Source of the DNA: JAKQHY01 sp034429475 | Lineage (GTDB): Bacteria > Chloroflexota > Anaerolineae > B4-G1 > SLSP01 | DNA length: 64,000 nt | Reading direction: 5' to 3' | Assembly: GCA_034429475.1 (NCBI GenBank) | Contig: DAOUGD010000110.1 | Span: 8,427 to 72,426 of the forward strand | In this document: piece after piece, positions 58,285-64,000 of the stretch | Layout: every line of letters begins with the position of its first letter | Numbering within the stretch: the stretch's first letter is position 1 | Translations under genes and position numbers: made by a program | The notes under the pieces: generated by a model | Database searches by the model: none | Seen by the model: the letters and a program-made list of their open reading frames with translations, nothing else | Told to the model about the DNA's origin: nothing

Positions 58285-60399
58285 ATGCCATCACTTTTTT
58301 CCGGGGTGCGGTGTCTCGAATGTGGGCACATGATACCGGCCGACCCGTATGCGGTCGCCTGTGCGGTGTGCGGCGGCACGTGGCTGGATGCTGTGTACGA
58401 TTGTGCAGCCTTGCCGGAGCAGTGGCCCGCTTTGCTCAAAGAGCGCCCCTACGATTTGTGGCGCTACGAAGAGTTTTTCCCCTTTCCCACAGGCCTCCAG
58501 CGGGTAAGTTTGGGGGAAGGTTGGACCCCCCTGATTCGCGCTACGGGTCTGGAACGTGAAACCGGCTACGCGCAAATCTGGATCAAGGATGAACGCCAGC
58601 ACGCTACCAGCTCGTTCAAAGATCGGCAGGCCGCGACGGCGGTGAGCGCGCTGAAGGCGCAAGGGATTGATGAGATCGTGCTGGCTTCGACCGGCAACGC
58701 GGGCGCGGCTTATGCCGCCTACTGCGCGCGCGCCGGCATCAAACTGTGGGTGTTCGTCACCAGCAGCGTCCCCGCCGAGAAGATGCGCGAACTGGCGCTG
58801 TATGGCGCCGAAGTCATCAAAGTCAGCGGCACTTACGATCAAGCTAAGAAAGTCTCTGCCGATTTTGCGCAGCGGCGCGGGCTTTACCTGGATCGCGGCG
58901 CGAAATCCATCCCTTGCAAAGAGAGTATGAAGACCATCGCCTTTGAGATCGCCGAGCAGTTGCCGCGCGGCGCCTATGGCCGTTGGCAGGCGCCAGATTG
59001 GTACATCCAGGCCGTGTCCGGCGGGATCGGGCCGCTGGGAGTCTTGAAGGGTTTCACCGAACTGTATGCTGCCGGAATGATTGACCGCATCCCCAAAATC
59101 GCGGTGGTGCAAACCGAAGGCTGCTCCCCGATGGTGCATGCCTGGGAGAAGCACCTGGATGTGGCCGAACCGGTGGAGCAGCCGGATAGCCTGATCACCG
59201 TGCTGGCGACCGGCAATCCGGGAATGGCCTACACCATGCTAAAGCGCGCCAATGACGCCAACGGCGGGGCAATGGTGGCGGTGAGTGACGGTGAAGCTTT
59301 CCGCGCCATGCGGCACATCGCCCGCCTGGAGGGACTCTCGATGGAGCCGGCGGCCAGTGTGGCGTTTGCCGGCCTGGAGAAGTTGCTCGACAACGGCCAC
59401 ATCCAACCCGCTGAGGTGGTCGTGGTGAACTGTTCCGGGCACACTTTCAGCGCCGAGAAATACGCACTGGAAGATCGCTACATCCTCAACCTGGCCGTGA
59501 CGTCGCCGGCGGAGCTGCGCCCGGCAGAAGGGTTGGTCACGGCCCTGGAAGAGCTGGACGAACAAATCACCACCATCGTCATTATTGACGACAACCCCTA
59601 CGACAGCCGCTTGATCCGGCGCTTGCTGCAACATTACAAACCCTATCGTGTTTTTGAAGCCAACGATCCGTATGATGGCCTCGCCCTGGTGCGCGAGCGC
59701 GTCCCCGACCTCGTCGTATTGGATCTGATGATGCCGGATATGGATGGGTTTGCCGTCCTGGATGAATTGAAAGCCGATCCTCGCACGGCCAACGTGCCGG
59801 TGGTAGTCGTGTCGGCGAAGACCCTGAAGCCGTCCGAATCCGAGCGACTACAGCGTCACGATGCTTCTATCCTGCAGAAGGGAAACTTCTCTGCGCGGGA
59901 GTTGGCCTCCCATGTCGTAGAGATTGTAGAGCGCCGCAGGAATGTGGCGGTCAACGCCGGCGTGGAGACGACCGCGCCGGTTGGTCCGTCTGACTCGCCT
60001 GTGGCGATGTTTGGTCAAGGGGCGCGGCTGAAAATTCTGGTCGTGGACGATTACGAACCGGAGGCGCGTTTGATTCGCCGGCTGTTGGAGACGCAGCAGC
60101 GCTTCGCGGTGGTGGAGGCTCACTCCGGGAAGGAGGCGCTAAGTCGGATAGATGAGACTTCGCCGGATATGATCATCTTGGACTTGTTATTGCCGGATAT
60201 TGCCGGTGAAAATTTATTGGTTATGCTGCGGATGCGGGCGGACACGGCTAATGTGCCTGTTATCGTAGTCACATCCCAGGACGATCTGCCCCAGGATGTG
60301 CGGGCGCGGCTGGCCTCGAATGTGGACTCGATCTGGTCAAAATCCGTGTTAGATCGCAGCAGCTTCTTGGCGCACATTGAGGCTTTGTTGCCGGAGTGA
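58285..60399 (+). CDS. Threonine-synthase-like PLP enzyme fused to two receiver domains
   Basis: 704 residues in one uninterrupted frame. N-terminal zinc ribbon (C10/C13, C26/C29), then a fold-type II PLP domain of the threonine synthase type to about residue 400: TSSFKDRQA with Schiff-base K112, STGNAGAAYAAYCARAG, AVSGGIGPLGVLKGF, and NCSGHTFSAEKYALED near the end. Receiver 1 (about 430-550): D435/D436, phosphorylation D480 (LVVLDLMMPDMDG). Receiver 2 (about 583-704): D588/D589, phosphorylation D633 (MIILDLLLPDIAGE). Threonine synthase converts O-phosphohomoserine to threonine; specificity of this copy is unproven. It sits 20 bases after the cyclase gene and its TGA overlaps the ATG of the next receiver. 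I know of no described enzyme with this architecture. Confidence 0.9.
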   Translation: MPSLFSGVRCLECGHMIPADPYAVACAVCGGTWLDAVYDCAALPEQWPALLKERPYDLWRYEEFFPFPTGLQRVSLGEGWTPLIRATGLERETGYAQIWIKDERQHATSSFKDRQAATAVSALKAQGIDEIVLASTGNAGAAYAAYCARAGIKLWVFVTSSVPAEKMRELALYGAEVIKVSGTYDQAKKVSADFAQRRGLYLDRGAKSIPCKESMKTIAFEIAEQLPRGAYGRWQAPDWYIQAVSGGIGPLGVLKGFTELYAAGMIDRIPKIAVVQTEGCSPMVHAWEKHLDVAEPVEQPDSLITVLATGNPGMAYTMLKRANDANGGAMVAVSDGEAFRAMRHIARLEGLSMEPAASVAFAGLEKLLDNGHIQPAEVVVVNCSGHTFSAEKYALEDRYILNLAVTSPAELRPAEGLVTALEELDEQITTIVIIDDNPYDSRLIRRLLQHYKPYRVFEANDPYDGLALVRERVPDLVVLDLMMPDMDGFAVLDELKADPRTANVPVVVVSAKTLKPSESERLQRHDASILQKGNFSARELASHVVEIVERRRNVAVNAGVETTAPVGPSDSPVAMFGQGARLKILVVDDYEPEARLIRRLLETQQRFAVVEAHSGKEALSRIDETSPDMIILDLLLPDIAGENLLVMLRMRADTANVPVIVVTSQDDLPQDVRARLASNVDSIWSKSVLDRSSFLAHIEALLPE

Positions 60400-60779
60400 T
60401 GGGTATGGAAAAAAGGTTGCTTTATATTGAAGACAATTATCACAACCGCCGGCTGGTGGAAAAAGTATTAAGCTCGCAGGGGTATGAAGTCATATTGGCC
60501 GAAGATGGGGTGACTGGTTGGGAAATGGTGCAGCAACAGCGCCCGGTGTTAGTTCTGTTGGATATTAGCCTGCCGGGAATGGACGGCCTGGAGATCGTCA
60601 AACGCATTAAGGGCGACGAAGCCCTCAAGCATATCTGGGTGATCGCGTTGACAGCTTCGGCCATGCGCGGCGACCGGGAACGTTTTATGGTGGCGGGATG
60701 CGACGATTACCTTTCTAAACCTCTCCAGGTCAAAGAATTGATGACGAAGGTGGAAGGATTTTTTGCGTCAAAAAACTAA
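60399..60779 (+). CDS. Single-domain response regulator (receiver only)
   Basis: 126 residues. The ATG at 60399 shares bases with the preceding stop (TGATG), a classic coupling arrangement; ATG 60405 is an alternative. Receiver features: E11/D12, D55 (LVLLDISLPGMDG), switch T in ALTASA and K in YLSKPL. It resembles DivK/CheY-like single receivers. Tight coupling to the PLP-receiver fusion suggests that the two are made in equal amounts. Confidence 0.92.
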   Translation: MGMEKRLLYIEDNYHNRRLVEKVLSSQGYEVILAEDGVTGWEMVQQQRPVLVLLDISLPGMDGLEIVKRIKGDEALKHIWVIALTASAMRGDRERFMVAGCDDYLSKPLQVKELMTKVEGFFASKN

Positions 60780-60825
60780 AATCCGATGGCTCCAGGGTGG
60801 GATACACCAACGCATGATACATCGC

Positions 60826-60864
60826 AAGGGGGTTTGCGGGAATTTTTATCCGTAAAACCCCTTT
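60826..60864 (+). terminator. Imperfect hairpin between two receiver genes
   Basis: AAGGGGGTTTGCGG against CCGTAAAACCCCTTT with two mismatches, followed by GAGTTTATT. Confidence 0.4.
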
Positions 60865-60898
60865 GAGTTTATTATAGATGGATGGGACGGAGAGGGTG

Positions 60899-61261
60899 AT
60901 GAAAACAATCTTGATTATGGAGGACGACGCGCACCAATCGCGTTTGATGAAACGCTTGTTGGAGTACGCCGGGTATCACGTATTGGTGGAGTCGGCGGCA
61001 CAGGATGGCTTGCAGACTGCGATGGCCGAAGTGCCGGATTTGATTTTGCTGGATATGGGGCTGCCAGACATGGATGGTCAGACGGTTGCGGCTTTGTTGA
61101 AAGGCTCGGCGCTGTTGTCCGCTATTCCTCTGGTGGTCGTGACCGCCTGGCCGCAGGAGACGGCTGCCGAGATGGTACGGGCCTATGGCTGTGAGGGTTA
61201 CATTTCTAAACCCATCAGTGCGCGGGAGTTTGCCACACAAGTGAGCACGTATTTGAAATGA
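60899..61261 (+). CDS. Single-domain response regulator (receiver only)
   Basis: 120 residues from the ATG at 60899, with GGAGAGGG just upstream (the ATG at 60878 would place that site inside the gene). Pocket E8/D9/D10, phosphorylation D52 (LILLDMGLPDMDG), switch T in VVTAWP, K in YISKP. It is the last of the stand-alone receivers in the cluster. A possible TATTATAGAT -10 region lies about 30 bases before it, so it may also be transcribed separately. Confidence 0.92.
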   Translation: MKTILIMEDDAHQSRLMKRLLEYAGYHVLVESAAQDGLQTAMAEVPDLILLDMGLPDMDGQTVAALLKGSALLSAIPLVVVTAWPQETAAEMVRAYGCEGYISKPISAREFATQVSTYLK

Positions 61262-61289
61262 GTCTGACTTCTCTGCGGTGCCCTTGTAA

Positions 61290-61421
61290 GGTTATCGCAT
61301 TTGGACTGCGCCAACCTTCCGGGGAGCTGCACGGGATTCTTTGAGTGCAAACCTGGGCGATAACGCGGGTTTCTGCGATGCTCAGGCGCCAAGCTTCCCG
61401 GAAGGTTCAAATGCGATAGCC
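61290..61421. repeat. 132-base imperfect inverted-repeat element
   Basis: Outer arms GGTTATCGCATTTG and CAAATGCGATAGCC, then AACCTTCCGGGGAGCT against AGCTTCCCGGAAGGTT, with a 9-base bulge (GACTGCGCC) on the left. A further small stem, AAACC/GGGTTT, lies inside. No reading frame fits it. Confidence 0.65.
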
Positions 61422-61505
61422 CTGGACGCCCTTGTTCGAAAACGCAGATATAAGCTGTTATAATGTCGGTGGTGGAAGTTTGGTGTTTGGAGAGGAGCGA
61501 TACGG

Positions 61506-62417
61506 TTGACTTTGCCTAACGTGATGAAGGTTTCTCAACTGCCGGCGGATGACACTTTGGATGACGATCTCCCCCCCCTTGAATTGCGCCTGGCCTCTGA
61601 ATTTTCGATTGAAGCGCTGGTAGACATTTATAATCAGACACGTATGGATTACATCGTGCCCATGCCGATGAATGCGGCAAGGTTGGAAGAGTACATTCAT
61701 ACGTACGATGTGCGCCTGGAATACTCTGCCGTGGCCGTATCGGACGGACAAGTGTTGGGATTATCTATGCTGGGCGTGCGTCCCCGGCACACCTGGGTGA
61801 CTCGGTTGGGCGTTATCCCTGTCTTGCGCCGCCGGGGGACGGGTGAAAGTTTGATGCGTCACCACATTGATTCCTCGTTGGCCCTGGGGGTGGACTACGT
61901 CACCCTGGACGTGATCAAGAACAATGTGCCGGCCCATCGGCTGTTCAAAAAGCTCGGCTTTGAGGAGAACCGCGAGTTACTGATTCTCCGCCGCCCTCCC
62001 GGCTACCCCAAAATCGAGATTGAGCCTTACACTGCGACCTGGCTGGAGCAGGATGGCGCTATCGAATTGTTGCAACGCCGGCGAGAAAGACCATCCTGGC
62101 TGACCGAGAACGAATCGCTGATCAACGGCGGCAACCTGTATGCCCTGAAGGTGGACCTGTCCGATGGCAGCAATGGCTGGTTGGCTTATCAGAAAACCAT
62201 CTTCCAACTGGGGCGGCTGGTGGTCCAGACCGAGGCCGGGGAACCGCCCCGGGTCGCGCGCGCTCTGGCCCACGCCTTGCACACACACCATCCTCTGCTA
62301 GACACCAAAACGGAGAACTTCCCCGTGGACGATCCCCATTTGCCGGGATTGCAGGACGTCGGTTATATTGAATCATTTCGCCGGATTGAACTGCGTTTGG
62401 ACCTCGTGCGTTCCTGA
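61506..62417 (+). CDS. GNAT family N-acetyltransferase
   Basis: 303 residues. I accept a TTG start at 61506 because AGGAG lies 8 bases before it; an ATG at 61524 lacks such a site. The N-terminal half (about 30-165) is a GNAT domain: LGLSMLGVRPRHTWVTRLGVIPVLRRRGTGESLMRHHID (acetyl-CoA loop RRRGTG) and NVPAHRLFKKLGFEENREL. The C-terminal half (about 170-300) is a second, degenerate domain that may also derive from GNAT (LLQRRRERPSWLTENESLING). Substrate unknown. It may be co-transcribed with the receivers but the inverted-repeat element lies between them. Confidence 0.8.
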   Translation: MTLPNVMKVSQLPADDTLDDDLPPLELRLASEFSIEALVDIYNQTRMDYIVPMPMNAARLEEYIHTYDVRLEYSAVAVSDGQVLGLSMLGVRPRHTWVTRLGVIPVLRRRGTGESLMRHHIDSSLALGVDYVTLDVIKNNVPAHRLFKKLGFEENRELLILRRPPGYPKIEIEPYTATWLEQDGAIELLQRRRERPSWLTENESLINGGNLYALKVDLSDGSNGWLAYQKTIFQLGRLVVQTEAGEPPRVARALAHALHTHHPLLDTKTENFPVDDPHLPGLQDVGYIESFRRIELRLDLVRS

Positions 62418-62432
62418 TGCGTCTTTAAAAAG

Positions 62433-62464
62433 TTTTCGGTTTCGGACTACTCCGAAACCGAAAA
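62433..62464. terminator. Bidirectional rho-independent terminator
   Basis: TTTTCGGTTTCGGA and TCCGAAACCGAAAA, 14 bp perfect, loop CTAC, between convergent genes. Confidence 0.85.
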
Positions 62465-62485
62465 ACGTGCTCCTTTGTTGACTTC

Positions 62486-62989
62486 CTACCACCCGTTGGT
62501 GTGAACTTTATCCCCGTCGTAGCGCTCCACGCGCCCCTTCTGCTCGGCGGGATGCCCCACAGCGACGATGCACAGCGGCTGGATGTGTTCCGGTAGCTTG
62601 AACAGCGCCGTCACCCCTGGCACACGGCTCTCGTTGGGGTAGACGCCAAGCCACACCGTCCCCAGGCCCAGCGCGCGTGCTGCCAACAGCAAGTTCTCCG
62701 TGGCCGCCGCGCAATCCTGCTGCCAGTACTTATCCGATACGGTCGTGTCACCGCAGACGACCACGGCCAGCGGCGCCTCCGCCAGCATCTTGGAATACGG
62801 ATGCACCTCCATAATCGCGTTGAGCAGCGCCCGGTCGTCCACCACGATGAAGCGCCACGGCTGGCGGTTGTTCGCCGAAGGCGCGTTCATCGCCGCCTCC
62901 AGGATGGCCTTCACATCCTCTGCTGCGACCGGTTCCGGCGTGTACTTCCGAATACTGCGGCGTGTGAAAATGACCTCTAAAGCGTCCAT
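62486..62989 (-). CDS. Nitroreductase family protein
   Basis: 167 residues, the short form. FMN-binding residues: FTRRSIRKYTPEPV (Arg10-Arg11-Ser12) at the start, NAPSANNRQPWRFIVV near 35-50, ARALGLGTVWLGVYPNESRV near 105-125 and final VGHPAEQKGRVERYD. Members are dimeric flavoproteins that use NAD(P)H to reduce nitro groups, quinones or other acceptors. The ATG at 62989 is preceded by AGAGGAGGCAAACCA. It is monocistronic between a terminator and a palindrome. Confidence 0.92.
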   Translation of the reverse strand: MDALEVIFTRRSIRKYTPEPVAAEDVKAILEAAMNAPSANNRQPWRFIVVDDRALLNAIMEVHPYSKMLAEAPLAVVVCGDTTVSDKYWQQDCAAATENLLLAARALGLGTVWLGVYPNESRVPGVTALFKLPEHIQPLCIVAVGHPAEQKGRVERYDGDKVHTNGW

Positions 62990-63011
62990 TGGTTTGCCTC
63001 CTCTAAAGATA

Positions 63012-63025
63012 GCCGCTAAAGCGGC
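63012..63025. repeat. GCCGCTAAAGCGGC hairpin, copy 2
   Basis: Reverse complement of 9424-9437; same short intergenic hairpin. Confidence 0.6.
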
Positions 63026-63035
63026 AAGTTAATAA

Positions 63036-63075
63036 GTATGTTTGCAGGCGCGGTATACCGCGCCTGCAAACATAC
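63036..63075. terminator. Perfect 40-base palindrome between nitroreductase and proS
   Basis: GTATGTTTGCAGGCGCGGTA followed directly by its exact reverse complement (63056-63075), with no spacer. It could act as a terminator for proS or as a cruciform-forming element. Confidence 0.7.
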
Positions 63076-63090
63076 AGTTGCTCCTGGTCT

Positions 63091-64000
63091 TCAGGCCATA
63101 AACGGTACATCCGCCACCCGCGCCGCAATCTCCGCTTCCATTTCAGCGATGGCGGCCTTGAGGGTAGAAAGAACATCGGCGAGCGGCACGGCGACGCGCT
63201 CGGCGCGATTCCGGCGTTTTAGCTCCACCTGCTCATCCTTGAGCTTTTGCCAGCCGATGGTCAGCCGTAGCGGCAAACCGATCAAGTCGGCGTCGTTGAA
63301 TTTGACGCCAGGGCTGGACCCTCGGTCATCGTACAACACCTCAATGCCGGCGGTCTGTAGCTCCGCGTAGAGCCGCTCGGCAGTCTCCATCACCTGGGCT
63401 TCCTTGCCCCCCAACGCGACCAAGTGTACCTGGTACGGCGCGACGGTGATCGGCCATATCAAGCCCTGTTCATCGTGATGCTCTTCCGCGATGCACGCCA
63501 GCGCCCGTCCCACGCCGATGCCATACGACCCCATCACAATCGGCTTGAACTCGTCGTTTTCGTCCTTGAAGTACGCCTTCATCGCCTCGGTGTAGCGCGT
63601 GCCGAGCTTGAAGATGTTGCCGACCTCAACGCCGCGCGCCGTGCGCATGGGCGCGCTACAGTGCGGGCAACCGTCGCCCTCTCCGGCGGCGGCGATGTCC
63701 GTCACGATGTCGGCGGCGTAGTCGCGCCCATAATTCACGTTGAGCAGGTGATAACCCGGTTCGTTGGCCCCGGCGACAAGGTTGGGCGACGCGGCGACCG
63801 CATCGTCCACCACCACCAGCGCGCCCTGCACGCCCAGCGGCGATCCGTAGCCCGGCTCCGCCCCCACCGCGCGGATTTCCTCCTCCGTGGCCGGGCGCAG
63901 CGACTTGGCCTTGACCGCGTTAGCCAGCTTCGTCTCGTTCACGTCCATATCGCCCCGGATGACGGCGAAGATGAAACGGGGGGGGGAGGGAGAGAGGGGG
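63091..64000 (-). CDS. proS: Prolyl-tRNA synthetase, C-terminal part (5' truncated)
   Basis: About 300 residues, stop TGA at 63091. The frame continues upstream of the first internal ATG: FIFAVIRGDMDVNETKLANAV is the editing-domain segment, so the true start is beyond the window. After it come the last part of the insertion (YbaK-like) domain, the class II catalytic motif region (GDGCPHCSAPMRTARGVEVGNIFKLGTRYTEAM, VMGSYGIGVGRALACIAEEHHDEQGLIWP) and the anticodon-binding domain (APYQVHLVALGGKEAQVMETAERLYAEL). This is the bacterial-type ProRS with an editing insertion. The last 23 bases of the window are purine-only and translate to Pro/Leu/Ser-rich residues unlike the family. Confidence 0.93.
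   Translation of the reverse strand, partial: PLSPSPPRFIFAVIRGDMDVNETKLANAVKAKSLRPATEEEIRAVGAEPGYGSPLGVQGALVVVDDAVAASPNLVAGANEPGYHLLNVNYGRDYAADIVTDIAAAGEGDGCPHCSAPMRTARGVEVGNIFKLGTRYTEAMKAYFKDENDEFKPIVMGSYGIGVGRALACIAEEHHDEQGLIWPITVAPYQVHLVALGGKEAQVMETAERLYAELQTAGIEVLYDDRGSSPGVKFNDADLIGLPLRLTIGWQKLKDEQVELKRRNRAERVAVPLADVLSTLKAAIAEMEAEIAARVADVPFMA
63978..64000. other. Purine-only end of the sequence, probable assembly artefact
   Basis: G and A only for 23 bases, at the exact point where the prolyl-tRNA synthetase sequence stops making sense. Confidence 0.5.

Noticed and set aside
61262..61505. tRNA or riboswitch in the structured 132-base element
   Set aside because: I could not fit a cloverleaf, an anticodon arm or a known riboswitch core to it; only long-range arms are clear.

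Overview
The window is 64 kb of a high-GC bacterial chromosome. It looks like a filamentous or heterotrophic member of the Chloroflexota (Anaerolineae/Caldilineae-like). The signs are very large soluble PAS/GAF sensor kinases, Pro/Thr-rich linkers on surface proteins, an LPETG-type cell-wall sorting tail (monoderm envelope), Tat/lipoprotein sugar-binding proteins, and GH127-type carbohydrate clusters. This is inference from gene content; no rRNA or tRNA gene was seen. Both ends are cut: the 3' part of gyrA opens the window and the 3' part of proS closes it. The last ~23 bases are purine-only and look like a poor-quality contig end.

Layout. 1-2.5 kb: gyrA end, a zinc-ribbon cold-shock protein, a GT4 glycosyltransferase. 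2.6-6.8 kb (minus): an anaerobic-sulfatase-maturase-like radical SAM enzyme followed by a membrane histidine kinase. 6.9-12.4 kb (plus): histone-deacetylase-family hydrolase, LPETG surface protein, aldo/keto reductase, acetyl xylan esterase, GNAT enzyme. 12.4-17.4 kb (minus): a copper island, csoR-copZ-copA plus a DsbD/CcdA-like membrane thiol protein, with a near-consensus promoter and a CsoR-type operator. 17.5-20.1 kb: a 34-residue peptide gene with a lasso-leader-like pattern, an AT-richer secreted protein, a rhodanese lipoprotein, a membrane metallophosphoesterase. 20.2-28.3 kb (plus): a TetR regulator and an ABC-2 drug-efflux operon resembling CecR-YbhGFSR, with YbhF split into two ATPases and two adaptor lipoproteins. 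28.4-33.5 kb: TPR protein, methyltransferase, BNR propeller, divergent GroEL-like chaperonin. 33.8-44.7 kb (minus): a LacI-regulated carbohydrate cluster (binding protein, two permeases, GH127, M24 peptidase, a large putative glycosidase). 44.9-61.3 kb (plus): a 16-kb signalling cluster. 61.5-64 kb: GNAT, nitroreductase, proS.

The signalling cluster contains a stand-alone receiver, a 1304-residue PocR/PAS/GAF sensor without a transmitter, a 2523-residue histidine kinase with about 16 PAS/GAF modules, a receiver-class III cyclase, a threonine-synthase-like PLP enzyme fused to two receiver domains, and two more stand-alone receivers. The PLP-enzyme/receiver fusion is the most novel gene architecture here.

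A second theme runs through the whole window. Short 7-9 base words (for example aattacg, gatccgcc, aggagta, ggaaact, gccttac, cactcag) are tandemly iterated in many gene junctions, often followed by the reverse complement so that the RNA could fold back. These elements also enter coding sequence. One sits in frame inside copA as a 35-codon insertion, and in the YbhGFSR-like operon they supply the N-termini of both ATPases and an adaptor lipoprotein, including part of its signal peptide.
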